Positions 1 through 9,661 of a stretch of DNA of 62,144 nucleotides are shown piece after piece; the first letter of the stretch is position 1, and each line of letters opens with the position of its first letter. Source of the stretch: Chthoniobacteraceae bacterium (GTDB lineage: Bacteria; Verrucomicrobiota; Verrucomicrobiia; Chthoniobacterales; Chthoniobacteraceae). A program made the translations under genes and the position numbers. The notes beneath the pieces were generated by a model that was not told where the DNA came from, did not search any database, and was given only the letters and a program-made list of their open reading frames with translations. The stretch covers positions 1 to 62,144 of the forward strand of contig CANIWM010000028.1 of NCBI GenBank assembly GCA_947471505.1, given 5' to 3'.

Positions 1-602
1 GCCGCGATTTCATCCATCACATCCATCCCCGAACCGATGACACGCGCAAACACCGTGAACCCGCCGTTCTGCGCATCCAAGTTTGCCGAGTTGTCTGCGA
101 GATTCACGAACCACTGGCTCGACGCGCTGTTCGGGTCGCCGCCCAGCTTCGCCATCGCTACCGTGCCCCGTAGATTCGAAATGCCCGGCTCGTTTTGGAT
201 CGTCGCAAATGTTGGCACCGACTCCACCCCATCCGTCGCCGTCCACCGGAACCCGCCACCCTGCACGATGAACCCCGCCACCGAGCGGTGCATGAAATTA
301 TTCGCATATCGCCCCCCATCCACATAGGCCAAAAAGTTCGCCACCGTGATCGGCTTCGTCGCATCGAAAAGCTCCACATCCATCGTCTTCACCGTCGCCC
401 CGATGCGAAAGCTCACGCGCACCGCACTCCCCGTCACATCCGGGTCGCGAAACAGCGCACCCAGCTCCACCGTCTGCGCCGTCCCTCCACGGCGGAGCGC
501 AGGAGACACCGCCTGCTGGAGAATCTCCGGCGGCACATTCGCAGCATTCGCAAACGCAGAAACAAAAACGAGGATGAGGTGAAAAAGAAGACGGCTTCGC
601 AC
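1..602 (-). CDS. Cyclophilin-type peptidyl-prolyl isomerase, 3' end beyond window
   Basis: Translating the minus strand gives a secreted cyclophilin, which catalyses cis-trans isomerisation at proline bonds and usually assists folding in the periplasm. The N-terminus reads as a signal peptide (RSRLLFHLILVFVSAFANA). The cyclophilin core follows, with recognisable family motifs: FMHRSVAGFIVQGGG, GTVAMAK, SSQWFVNL and GGFTVFARV. There is no ATG; a GTG at 602 starts directly at the signal peptide, and an in-frame GTG at 608 is equally possible. The gene runs off the left edge after about 200 residues, so the C-terminus is not visible. The family assignment is firm; the start codon is not. Confidence 0.85.
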   Translation of the reverse strand, partial: MRSRLLFHLILVFVSAFANAANVPPEILQQAVSPALRRGGTAQTVELGALFRDPDVTGSAVRVSFRIGATVKTMDVELFDATKPITVANFLAYVDGGRYANNFMHRSVAGFIVQGGGFRWTATDGVESVPTFATIQNEPGISNLRGTVAMAKLGGDPNSASSQWFVNLADNSANLDAQNGGFTVFARVIGSGMDVMDEIA

Positions 603-818
603 AGCCACACACTACGGAAAAAACGTCCGCGCGCAAATGCAACTCCAACGCATCGCGAAAGCCTTCCGCGATATCCGCGTGACGGCCACAGCCCGCCCGT
701 GCGCCTAGGAAGCGCGTCACTGCGGGAGATTCATAGACCGCCACGCCTCTTCTGCCCTCCGATTGGAGTATTTCAATAACGCTTGCTCCGCCTCCGGGAC
801 CTTTGCTAACCACGCCCC

Positions 819-1937
819 ATGCTCACCGCCTGCCTTTTTCTCATCGTCTGCTTCCTCGCCTACAGCAACGGCGCTAACGACAACTTCAAAGGCGTCGCCA
901 GCCTCTACGGCTCGGGCACGGCGAAATTCCGCAGCGCGCTCGCCTGGGCCACCGTCACCGTCGCTGCGGGTAGTCTCACCGCGCTGTTTGTCGCGGGCGG
1001 GCTCCTGAAGAAATTCAGCGGCAAAGGGCTCGTCCCCGATGCCCTCACGACGAACCCGCTTTTCCTCCTCACCGTCGCTCTCGCAGCGGGCAGCACGGTC
1101 ATGCTCGCCACGCGCCTCGGCTTCCCCATTTCCACCACCCACGGGCTCACCGGCGCACTCGTCGGCGCGGGCATGGTCGCCGCGCCGGGGCGGGTCAATT
1201 TCGCCACGCTCGGCACGAATTTCGTCATGCCGCTTCTCCTCGCCCCCGTCCTTGCCGTGGTCACCGGCGCGCTCTTTTACACCGTCCTGCGCGGGATGAG
1301 ACGCGGCCTCGGGGTGAAAAAAGAAAGCTGCCTCTGCGTCGGGGCGGAAGCCGCCGGGGCGACCTTCCCTTCGCCCGAAGGAGCGCTCACCCTCAGCGCG
1401 ACGCCCCAAGTCACCGCCACCACCGGCACCACCGCCGAGTGTGCCGAGCGCTACACGGGCAGGATGCTGGGAATCAACGCAGCGACCGCCGTGGACGCTC
1501 TCCACTTTCTCAGTGCCGGAGCCGTCGGGTTCGCCCGCGGGCTCAACGACACGCCCAAGATCGCCGCTCTCCTCCTCGTCGCCGGCGGACTGCAAATCTC
1601 CTGGGGCATCATCGCCGTCGCCGTCGCCATGGCGCTCGGCGGCATTCTGCAATCCGCCCGCGTCGCCCATACCATGTCCCGAAAACTCACCGGCATGAAC
1701 CCCGGCCAGGGCTGCGCCGCGAACCTCGCCACCGCAGTCCTCGTCAGCACCGCAAACTGGAGCGGCCTGCCCGTGAGCACCACGCACGTGAGCGTCGGAG
1801 CGCTCGTCGGCCAGGGGATCGTCGCACGCCGTGTCCACTGGAAGCCCGTTGGCCAGGTCGTGCTGTCATGGGTCATCACTCTGCCATGCGCCGCCGCGAT
1901 GGCCGCGCTTGTTGCGTGGGCAGTAAGGCTCGGATAA
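819..1937 (+). CDS. PiT-family inorganic phosphate transporter
   Basis: This 372-residue integral membrane protein belongs to the PiT family, which imports phosphate (as a neutral metal-phosphate complex in bacteria) driven by proton or sodium symport. It is hydrophobic nearly throughout and shows the internal duplication typical of the family: GANDNFKGVA near residue 18 and the second copy GLNDTPKIAAL near residue 243. A hydrophilic loop around residues 165-205 separates the two halves. The length is at the short end for the family. The ATG directly precedes the first membrane segment. It is divergent from the cyclophilin and appears monocistronic; no PhoU-like partner lies next to it. Confidence 0.9.
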   Translation: MLTACLFLIVCFLAYSNGANDNFKGVASLYGSGTAKFRSALAWATVTVAAGSLTALFVAGGLLKKFSGKGLVPDALTTNPLFLLTVALAAGSTVMLATRLGFPISTTHGLTGALVGAGMVAAPGRVNFATLGTNFVMPLLLAPVLAVVTGALFYTVLRGMRRGLGVKKESCLCVGAEAAGATFPSPEGALTLSATPQVTATTGTTAECAERYTGRMLGINAATAVDALHFLSAGAVGFARGLNDTPKIAALLLVAGGLQISWGIIAVAVAMALGGILQSARVAHTMSRKLTGMNPGQGCAANLATAVLVSTANWSGLPVSTTHVSVGALVGQGIVARRVHWKPVGQVVLSWVITLPCAAAMAALVAWAVRLG

Positions 1938-2095
1938 TCGGGCAGGGTTCCGGGTGTGAGGCTCTCGTAAAATCCAGAGCGAAAAGTGACCGGAACGGAA
2001 CATTTTGTGTGTTGCCTTGTCTGCGGAAGTCGCCAAGTTTCGCAGCTAGTTGCGGGTAGCCGCATTCGCCCGAACCACCTTTTCCAAACACACCC

Positions 2096-5000
2096 ATGAA
2101 AACATCACAAGTCTTCCGTCTATTTGCGGCACTCGCTTTCTTCACTGCACTTACTCCGGCGCGCGCTGTGGTGGGCGTTGATGGCGAAGGGATCGGTGCT
2201 ATTTGGCGGATGAAGTTTAACGCTGCGGGGCTCACGGGGGCAGGGGATGCCGATGGGGATGGGAAGTCGAACGCGGATGAGGCGAAGGCGGGCACGGACC
2301 CTTGGTCGCCTACGGATATTATTAAAGTGACGGACCTCTCGCTGGTGGGCGGGAACTTGGAGGTGCGCTGGCCTTCCATCATCGGGAAGCGGTATAAAGT
2401 GCAGAGCAATACGGACCTTTCCAATGCGGCGGGATGGAGCGATGCGACGGGGTTTTTGGATGGCTCGGGGGCGGAAATTATGCAGTCTTTCCCGGCGACG
2501 GGGGCGGGGACTTTTTACCGCATCGCGGTGTATGAAAAAGACAGCGACGGAGATGGGGTGGATAATTGGGAGGAGATTCAGCTCGGTATGGACCCGGAGA
2601 ACTCGCACAGCCACGGGTTAAGCGGGCAGTCGGATTTCGCTTTTGTGACGGCGGGGCTGGCGGCGACGAATGTGGTGACGGTGGCGGCGCAGACGCCGAC
2701 GCTGGCGGAGACTTCGCTGAATCCGGGCGTGTTCTCGGTGGTGCGGTCGGGCGGGTTTGCGCCGCTGTCGGTGCATTACACGGTGAGCGGCGGGGCGACT
2801 GCGGGGGTGGACTACACGGCGCTGTCGGGGACGGTGGTGATCCCGATGTCGGCGAGCAGTGCGACGATTTCGGTGACGCCGATTGCGGATGCGGCGATTG
2901 AGTCGAGCGAGGCGCTGATCGTGACGCTGACGGCGAATGCCTCTTATACGGTGGGGCAGCCGGGGGCGGCGGGGATTTTGATCACGGATAATGTGACGGC
3001 GACGGGCGATGGGTTGCGGGCGCAGTTTTGGAATGAGGGGCCGCTTTCGGATACGGTGGCGGCGGTGTTTCCGGGGAATCCGCCGCTCTCGCGGGTGGAT
3101 GCGACGGTGGATTTTGTGTGGGCGACGGGGACGTCGCCGAGTTCGCCTGCGACGACGATCACGCACGATAATTTTTCCAGCCGTTGGTCGGGCGAAGTGT
3201 TGCCGGAGTTTGCGCAGATATACACGTTTTCTTATACGATGAACCGAGCGGGGCGGCTGTGGGTGAATGGACAACTGCTGGTAAACAATTGGCCGCCAGC
3301 GACGGTTTCGAGTGCGACCTATACGGGCGTCATCCCGCTGGAGGCAGGCAAACGCTACCCCATCGTCGTCGAGCAATACGACAACAACGGCAATGCCGAG
3401 GCGCATCTGAGCTGGTCGAGCGCGAATCAGGCGTTGCAGATTATCCCACAGTCACGGCTTTTCTCTACGGTGCCGCCGCAAATCACGAGCGCGCTGGAGT
3501 CGCTGACTTTCATCGGCGGGCCGACGTTTAATTACCAAATCACGGCAAGTGCGAACCCGACGAGCTACGGCGCGGCGAATCTGCCTCCGGGGCTGACAGT
3601 AAATACGGCGACGGGGCTCATCTCCGGCACGCCTTCGCAAGTGGGGAATTGGCAGGTGGTGCTCACGGCGACGAATGCGACGGGGAGCGGCTCGGCGATT
3701 TTGGACCTCGATATTTTGCAGACGGGTGGGGGGATTACGCGAGAGGTGTGGACCGGGATTTCTGGGACAGACGTGGCGAGCATCCCGGTTGGGACGACGG
3801 CAAATTCGACTTCGGTGCTCACTTCGCTGCAATCGCCGGTGAATGTTGCGGACGATTTCGGCGTGCGCATCCGTGGCTATGTGACGATGCCGACGACGGG
3901 AACGTATCGCTTTTTCCTCCGCGCGGATGATGCGGCGGAACTCTACGTCTCGGACGACGAAGACCCGGTGAACGCCTTCAAGCGTGCGGAGTTGCTGACG
4001 CCGACTTCCGGCGCGGACTGGACGGGCGCGGCGCAGTCGGACTTGCTGTATATGAAGGCGGGCTTCCGGTATTACATCGAGGTGCGGCATAAAGAAGGCA
4101 CGGGCGCGGACCATGTGGCAGTGGGCTGGAGCAAGCCGGGCCAAGCCGACACAGCTCCGAGCGAGGTCATCCCCGGCTATGTGCTGACGCGCTACGAAGA
4201 TGTGCCGCTCGGCGTCGCGGATGGGACGCTCTTTTATACCAATCTCGTCCCGCAAGGTGGCACGGTGACGAATGCTTACGGCACTTGCTCCATCCGCCTG
4301 AGCACGGATCAGACGGTCGCGTATGTGACGCCGAACTTTTCCGGCCTCGGCTCGGCCTTTACCGGGATGCACGTTCACGATGGGCGCTTACCTACCGGCG
4401 CAAATATCGTGTTCGACCTCGATGAACCGGGAGTCGAGCGCACTGCGGATGGCGCGTATATTTGGAACATCGTCGGCGTCGGTGCGCTCTCCGCGACGGA
4501 CTTGGCGACGGGCATCGGGACGAGTGGATATTTCAACGTCCACTCGGTGAATTACCCGAACGGCGAAATCAAAGGCTACTTCCAGCGGCTCGACGGCTCG
4601 CAGACTTTCACCCCGCCAGCAGCCGCGCCAAACTGGACGGCGGAATCCGGCGCAGCAAATACCGACGCGACGGCAGCGGCGCGCTTCCTTTCTCAGGCCA
4701 CCTTCGGCTACAACGCGACGGACATCGCCACCGTGCAAGCCGCCGCCAGCTACGATGCGTGGATTGATGCGCAGTTCGCGCTGCCTGTCTCGGATACTTA
4801 CACCGACGTGTATCGGAAGCGGAACGTTACCGACCCGAACTCGCCGACTTACAGCGGCGACTTGATGTTTAACGCGTGGTGGAAGACCTCCATTTCCGCG
4901 CAAGACCAGCTCCGGCAGCGCGTGGCGTTTGCGCTGAGCGAGCTCCTCGTCATCTCCGAAAGCGGCCCGCTCGACGACCGCTCGGATACGCTCTCCGTAT

Positions 5001-7150
5001 TCTACGATCTGCTGGCAAAGCACTCGCTCGGCGTGGATGGCGACCTCGCCAACTACCCCGGTAACTTCAAAGCCATGCTGAAAGCCGCGACCCTGCACCC
5101 CGGCATGGGCCGCTACCTCGACATGCTGCGCAACGACAAGCCGAACAAAGCCACGGGCCTCATCCCGAACGAAAACTACGCTCGCGAAATCATGCAGCTC
5201 TTTAGCATCGGGCTGAACCGCCTGCACCCCGACGGCTCGCTCGTGCTCAACAGCAAAGGGCTGCCCGTGCCGACCTACGACCAAGATGCCATCGTCGGCA
5301 TCGCTCACGTTTTCACCGGCTGGGACTATTATTACACGGGGGCGCTGCACACGACTTTCAGTTCGTCGTCGAACATGATCCAGCCGATGCGCGAGACGCC
5401 CGCACGGCATTTCACCGGGCAGAAGCGCACGCTGAACAATCGCGTGTTCCCCGGCATCACCACCGCAGGCGGCGCGGCGCTCGACCCGTATGCGACGACG
5501 ACACCCACGACCGCGCAGCTCGCGGACCCGGCCTTCCAAGCTCTGGCTGTGGTCGAAAACGACACCATCCACGACCAGCTTTTCAACCACCCGAACTGCG
5601 GCCCCTTCATCTGCCGCCAGCTCATCCAGCGCCTCGTCACCAGCACGCCGAGCACCGGCTACATCTACCGCGTCGTGTCCACGTTTAATAACAACGGCAG
5701 CGGCGTCCGGGGCGATATGCGCGCAGTGGTAAAAGCCATCCTGCTCGACTACGAAGCGCGCTCTTTAGTCGCGAAAGGGCAGCAGGGCTACGGCAAGCAA
5801 CGCGAGCCTGTCGTCCGCGTGACGAACTTCGCCCGCGCCTTCCGCCCAGTCGCCTCGTTTAGCGGAGTGTATAAGCAAGACGGCGGCGTCATCACCGTAG
5901 ATACCACGCCTTACGCCCATCGCCTCACGGGCTCGCCGAATGTGGAACTCGCATTCTCCAGCACCGCGACGCCGACACCCGCGCTCACTTCCGATAGCGG
6001 CAACTACGCGCTCTCGGGCACATTCCCGCCGACGACGACGCAGTTCAGCGTCCGCACGCGCGACATTTATCGCGGCACATGGTCGCAGGCGGGCAATACG
6101 ATCACCGTAACCGCCACGCATCCGTTTGTCGCGGGCAATCAAGTATTCATGCGCTGGCGCACCGGCGCGACGGCGGGCCTCGTGAATGGCCTCTATACGG
6201 TCGCCACTGCGACGGGCACTACGAGCTTCACCGTCACCTCGCCGGACACGGCGACTGTCACGACCCAAGCGTGCGACGTGGCATTTGTCCGTGGTAATTA
6301 CAGCGTCAGCGGCTCGGTGATGAGCCTCACCTTCACGACCAACCTCGGGCTCGCCTACGGCGAAAAAGTCTATCTCACCTTCACTCCAGTCACCGGCCAG
6401 ACCACGCTCCCTGTCACCGGAGCCCCGAGCGGCTTTTACACACTCGGCGCACCGCTGGCCTCCACGAGCCCGCTCGCGGATACGCGCCGCTACACCGCCA
6501 CGCCGGATGTCGGAACGCTCAGCACTTCCAGCCTCAGCGGACTCATGATTGGCGCTGCGCAAAACCCGATTTTGGATCGCGGAAGCCTTACCAGCGGCAC
6601 CGACATCGCCACGTCCGGCTACAGCGATTGGGGAGTCGGCAGCAGCGATACGAACCTCGCGCAGACGCCGATGCGCTCGCCCACCGTGTTCAACTTCTTC
6701 CTGCCCGATTACCAATTCCCCGGCACGCTGCAAAACAACGGCCTCATTACGCCGGAGTTTGAGCTGAGTTCCGAAACCAACGTCACTCGCCAAGCGAACT
6801 TCCTCTATGGCGGCATCTACGGGACTCACGTCAGCACCGGCCTCACCAGCTTTGGAACTCAGGACATCATGATGGATTTTGGCCCGTGGATCGGCCTGCG
6901 CCCAACGCTCACGACGTATTGGACGGACACCGTGAACCTCCGCGACCTCATCCGCGAAATGAGCAAGCTGCTCATGGCATCCTCTATGTCGCAAACGATG
7001 GAAGACGCCATCTACAACTACGTCTCCAACACCACCACGAACTACATCGCCTACACCTCTCCGACCTCGACCGAAACTCAGCGACGAGACCGCCTGCGGG
7101 CCATCCTGCACTTCATCGCCACCTCGTCCGAATACACCATCCAGAAATAA
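2096..7150 (+). CDS. Giant secreted PA14/CHRD/DUF1800 protein
   Basis: A 1684-residue exported protein. After a signal peptide (residues 1-25) come two Ca-binding TSP3-like loops (DADGDGKSNADEAKAGTDP near 51 and DSDGDGVDNWEEIQLGMDP near 148). These are followed by a Calx-beta-like repeat (about 195-300), a PA14-like domain (about 305-455), a putative Ig module (about 460-545), a second PA14-like domain (about 548-690) and a CHRD-like domain (about 700-815, with GMHVHDG and NYPNGEIKGYFQ). A DUF1800 domain fills residues 845-1680. DUF1800 proteins are almost always paired with a DUF1501 protein, which starts 5 bp downstream, so the two form an operon. The biochemical role of DUF1800 is unknown; export and carbohydrate binding by the PA14 modules are inferred. 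A bacterial-Ig-like insert appears to sit within DUF1800 around residues 1270-1470. Confidence 0.88.
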   Translation: MKTSQVFRLFAALAFFTALTPARAVVGVDGEGIGAIWRMKFNAAGLTGAGDADGDGKSNADEAKAGTDPWSPTDIIKVTDLSLVGGNLEVRWPSIIGKRYKVQSNTDLSNAAGWSDATGFLDGSGAEIMQSFPATGAGTFYRIAVYEKDSDGDGVDNWEEIQLGMDPENSHSHGLSGQSDFAFVTAGLAATNVVTVAAQTPTLAETSLNPGVFSVVRSGGFAPLSVHYTVSGGATAGVDYTALSGTVVIPMSASSATISVTPIADAAIESSEALIVTLTANASYTVGQPGAAGILITDNVTATGDGLRAQFWNEGPLSDTVAAVFPGNPPLSRVDATVDFVWATGTSPSSPATTITHDNFSSRWSGEVLPEFAQIYTFSYTMNRAGRLWVNGQLLVNNWPPATVSSATYTGVIPLEAGKRYPIVVEQYDNNGNAEAHLSWSSANQALQIIPQSRLFSTVPPQITSALESLTFIGGPTFNYQITASANPTSYGAANLPPGLTVNTATGLISGTPSQVGNWQVVLTATNATGSGSAILDLDILQTGGGITREVWTGISGTDVASIPVGTTANSTSVLTSLQSPVNVADDFGVRIRGYVTMPTTGTYRFFLRADDAAELYVSDDEDPVNAFKRAELLTPTSGADWTGAAQSDLLYMKAGFRYYIEVRHKEGTGADHVAVGWSKPGQADTAPSEVIPGYVLTRYEDVPLGVADGTLFYTNLVPQGGTVTNAYGTCSIRLSTDQTVAYVTPNFSGLGSAFTGMHVHDGRLPTGANIVFDLDEPGVERTADGAYIWNIVGVGALSATDLATGIGTSGYFNVHSVNYPNGEIKGYFQRLDGSQTFTPPAAAPNWTAESGAANTDATAAARFLSQATFGYNATDIATVQAAASYDAWIDAQFALPVSDTYTDVYRKRNVTDPNSPTYSGDLMFNAWWKTSISAQDQLRQRVAFALSELLVISESGPLDDRSDTLSVFYDLLAKHSLGVDGDLANYPGNFKAMLKAATLHPGMGRYLDMLRNDKPNKATGLIPNENYAREIMQLFSIGLNRLHPDGSLVLNSKGLPVPTYDQDAIVGIAHVFTGWDYYYTGALHTTFSSSSNMIQPMRETPARHFTGQKRTLNNRVFPGITTAGGAALDPYATTTPTTAQLADPAFQALAVVENDTIHDQLFNHPNCGPFICRQLIQRLVTSTPSTGYIYRVVSTFNNNGSGVRGDMRAVVKAILLDYEARSLVAKGQQGYGKQREPVVRVTNFARAFRPVASFSGVYKQDGGVITVDTTPYAHRLTGSPNVELAFSSTATPTPALTSDSGNYALSGTFPPTTTQFSVRTRDIYRGTWSQAGNTITVTATHPFVAGNQVFMRWRTGATAGLVNGLYTVATATGTTSFTVTSPDTATVTTQACDVAFVRGNYSVSGSVMSLTFTTNLGLAYGEKVYLTFTPVTGQTTLPVTGAPSGFYTLGAPLASTSPLADTRRYTATPDVGTLSTSSLSGLMIGAAQNPILDRGSLTSGTDIATSGYSDWGVGSSDTNLAQTPMRSPTVFNFFLPDYQFPGTLQNNGLITPEFELSSETNVTRQANFLYGGIYGTHVSTGLTSFGTQDIMMDFGPWIGLRPTLTTYWTDTVNLRDLIREMSKLLMASSMSQTMEDAIYNYVSNTTTNYIAYTSPTSTETQRRDRLRAILHFIATSSEYTIQK

Positions 7151-7155
7151 CGAAT

Positions 7156-8730
7156 ATGCGTCCTACCAATAGCAAACAAGACGACCGCCAACTCCTCCTG
7201 CGCACCCGCCGCGACTTCATCCGCCAAGCCGCCTGCGCCGCAGTCGGCACCGTCGGCATGAGTAACGCCCTGCGCGACTTCCGCTTCATCAACTCCGCGC
7301 TGGCGCAAACCGGCGGCGCTTTCACCGATTACAAAGCGATGGTCTGCATCTTCATGAGCGGCGGCAACGACTGTAATAACTTCATCATCCCACGGGGAGC
7401 AGGCTACTCGAACTACAACGCCGCCCGGCAGATTCTCGCCATCCCGCTGCAAGCCATCGAAACCGGCGACGACCCGCTCACCACCGGAGCCGTGGAAACC
7501 AACGCGCCGACCTCCATTTTCCCCATCAACAACGACGGCAACGAATACGGCTTCCACCCGAGCTGCACGGAACTCGCCAGCCTCTTCAACGCCGGCAAGC
7601 TCGCCACCATGTTCAACACCGGCCCGCTCCTTTACCCCATCACCCGCGACCAGTATCAGAAAAAAACCGTCTCCACCCCGCCTCAGCTCTTCAGCCACAG
7701 CGACCAAGTCACCCACTGGCAAACCTCCCTCCCCGATCAACCGCCCAAGACCGGCTGGGGCGGACGCGCAGCGGATAAACTCCACCCTTACCAATACGAC
7801 CTCAGCTACGTCGGCAGTACCCCAAACCAAGCCCAGATCGCCCTCTGCACCAGCCTCGCGGGAGCGAACACCTTTGAAGTCGGCAACGACGTGCAGCAAT
7901 ACCACGTCTCGACCGGTGGAGCCGTCACACTCAGCAGCCCTTACACCGCAGGCACCCCCGCCCACACCAACCGCAAAACCGCCCTGCTCGGAATGCTCAA
8001 CCAACCCAACCCCAACCTCCAAGTCGGCGCCTTCGGCGAAGTGATGAACCGCGCCATCGTCTCCGCCGACACGCTGAACACCGCCATCACCCCCACCGCA
8101 GCGACGAACTACTTCACCACCGCATTCCCCACCACCTCGCTCGGCAACCAACTCAAAATGGTCGCCCGCCTCATCGCCGGACGCGACACGCTCAAGATCA
8201 AACGGCAAATCTTCTTCGTCTCCGTCGGCGGCTACGACACCCACACCTCGCAAGTCGGCAACACCGCAAACCCCGGCAACACACTCTATGGCTCCCACGC
8301 CAATTTGCTCAACGAACTCAGCGAAGCCATCGGCGCATTCCAAGCAGGCATCGAGCAAATTGCAGCGGGTGCCTACGGCGGCGGCGACCTCGTCAACAAA
8401 GTCGTCGGCTTCACCGCCAGCGACTTCGGGCGCACCTTCCCCAGCAACGGCCAAGGCTCCGACCACGGCTGGGGCTCCCACCACATCATCTTCGGCGGCG
8501 ACGGCACCAGCACCGGCGCAGTCAAAGGCAAGCGCACCTACGGCCAATTCCCCGTCCTCCAAATCAACGGCCCCAACGACACCAGCACAGGCCGCTGGAT
8601 CCCCACCACCAGCGTGGACCAATACAGCGCCACGCTCGCCAAATGGTTCGGCATCAACTCCACCAACATGCCCTACGTCTTCCCAAATCTCGGGCGCTTC
8701 GCAGTGCCGGACTTGGGCTTCATGGCATAA
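7156..8730 (+). CDS. DUF1501 family protein with Tat-type signal
   Basis: A 524-residue partner of the preceding DUF1800 protein. The N-terminus carries a twin-arginine motif (RTRRDFIRQAACAAVG), indicating folded export by Tat. The body shows the alkaline-phosphatase/sulfatase-like features of DUF1501: FMSGGNDCNNF near residue 65, VSVGGYDTH near 355, and DFGRTFPSNGQGSDHGWG near 420. The ATG at 7156 lies 5 bp after the DUF1800 stop. A longer upstream reading frame overlaps DUF1800 and lacks a signal peptide, so it was not chosen. Substrate and reaction are not known for the family. Confidence 0.9.
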   Translation: MRPTNSKQDDRQLLLRTRRDFIRQAACAAVGTVGMSNALRDFRFINSALAQTGGAFTDYKAMVCIFMSGGNDCNNFIIPRGAGYSNYNAARQILAIPLQAIETGDDPLTTGAVETNAPTSIFPINNDGNEYGFHPSCTELASLFNAGKLATMFNTGPLLYPITRDQYQKKTVSTPPQLFSHSDQVTHWQTSLPDQPPKTGWGGRAADKLHPYQYDLSYVGSTPNQAQIALCTSLAGANTFEVGNDVQQYHVSTGGAVTLSSPYTAGTPAHTNRKTALLGMLNQPNPNLQVGAFGEVMNRAIVSADTLNTAITPTAATNYFTTAFPTTSLGNQLKMVARLIAGRDTLKIKRQIFFVSVGGYDTHTSQVGNTANPGNTLYGSHANLLNELSEAIGAFQAGIEQIAAGAYGGGDLVNKVVGFTASDFGRTFPSNGQGSDHGWGSHHIIFGGDGTSTGAVKGKRTYGQFPVLQINGPNDTSTGRWIPTTSVDQYSATLAKWFGINSTNMPYVFPNLGRFAVPDLGFMA

Positions 8731-8737
8731 GTAGTGG

Positions 8738-8782
8738 CACAGGCGCCTCGCCTGTGAAAGTCTCGTGGGCGCCCCGCCCACG
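8738..8782. repeat. Tandem pair of short GC hairpins (REP-like)
   Basis: Two perfect hairpins follow the DUF1501 stop: CACAGGCGCCTCGCCTGTG at 8738-8756 and CGTGGGCGCCCCGCCCACG at 8764-8782. Each has 8-bp arms and a 3-base loop. Twin hairpins of this kind occur between genes in many PVC genomes (recalled, not checked here). They could end the upstream transcript, but there is no T-run, so a REP-like element is as likely as a terminator. Confidence 0.6.
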
Positions 8783-8805
8783 CTCCGAAGGAGCCACAAA
8801 CCAAA

Positions 8806-9393
8806 ATGGAAAAGGAAAACAACCCCGGCCTCTGGATCGCCGCAGCCGCGCTCGCCGCGGTCCTCGTCGTCATGCTCGCGATGCCGGAGAAAAAGGCGGC
8901 GGCTCCGGTGGTTGCGACACCTACCGAAGAGGCGAAAAAGACAGCAGAGACAAATGACGCCCTTCCGCCCGAGCAACCAGCACCCGTCGCCCCAGAGCCA
9001 TCCGTCGCATTAGTCCCCGCCATCCCCTCAAAACCAGCCCTCCCCCGCGACCCCGACGACCCCATCCCACCCGTAAAACCCATCACCCCCGCCGACCGCG
9101 ACAACACCCTCCGCGTCCTCGACAACATCCAATTTGCCCTCCGCGACTACCGCAGCGCCCTTGGCGAAAACCCCGTCGGCACCAACGCCGAAATCACCAG
9201 CGCCCTCCTCGGCAACAACCGCAAACAAGCCAAAGTCCCCCTCCCCGAAGGAGCCACCCTCAACGGCCTCGGCGAACTGTGCGACCCGTGGGGCACACCC
9301 TACTTCTTCCACCAACAAAGCGCCACCCGCATGGAAATCCGCAGCGCCGGCCCCGACCACAAAATGTGGACCGCCGACGACGTGATGATGTAG
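8806..9393 (+). CDS. Membrane-anchored protein with pseudopilin-like C-terminus
   Basis: A 195-residue protein with one N-terminal membrane segment (GLWIAAAALAAVLVVMLAM, residues 8-26), a proline/alanine-rich linker to about residue 85, and a compact C-terminal region. That region ends in LCDPWGTPYFFHQQSATRMEI and SAGPDHKMWTADD, which resembles the calcium-binding end of type II secretion major pseudopilins (DPWGxPY and SxGxDG...DD). There is no prepilin peptidase site at the N-terminus, so it is not a normal pseudopilin. The upstream GAAGGAGCCACAAACC supplies a weak ribosome-binding site. Function unknown; an extracytoplasmic structural role is inferred. Confidence 0.7.
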   Translation: MEKENNPGLWIAAAALAAVLVVMLAMPEKKAAAPVVATPTEEAKKTAETNDALPPEQPAPVAPEPSVALVPAIPSKPALPRDPDDPIPPVKPITPADRDNTLRVLDNIQFALRDYRSALGENPVGTNAEITSALLGNNRKQAKVPLPEGATLNGLGELCDPWGTPYFFHQQSATRMEIRSAGPDHKMWTADDVMM

Positions 9394-9423
9394 CGCGCCG
9401 TCCCGCTTTGCCTTGAGGCCAAA

Positions 9424-9622
9424 AAGGAGCGGGGCATTCATCCCGAGCGCCGCGATGGTTGTCCGCAGATTACGCCGATTTGCGCAGATTGTGAGGTCGA
9501 TGAGTGCGGCCAGCGTGGCATCTTTTTGTCTCATTCTGGAATCCTGTAATGGACACTGAATCTGCGTAAATCTGCGCAATCTGCGGACCCAAAGCGGCGT
9601 TCGGGTTCATAGCCCCGCTTTG
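9424..9622. repeat. MITE-like element with ~65-bp imperfect terminal inverted repeats
   Basis: Two long arms face each other. The inner 30 bases (9461-9490 against the complement of 9559-9588) match at 27 of 30 positions and are built from GCAGATT words. The outer parts (about 9426-9450 against about 9595-9620) are also complementary with small gaps. The centre is about 68 bp and has no convincing gene. This looks like a small non-autonomous element or a large REP element. Its internal frames would give low-complexity peptides and were not called as genes. Confidence 0.6.
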
Positions 9623-9661
9623 TGTGTTTTAGTTGATGCTCTGCGGGAAAATGGAAAAGCG

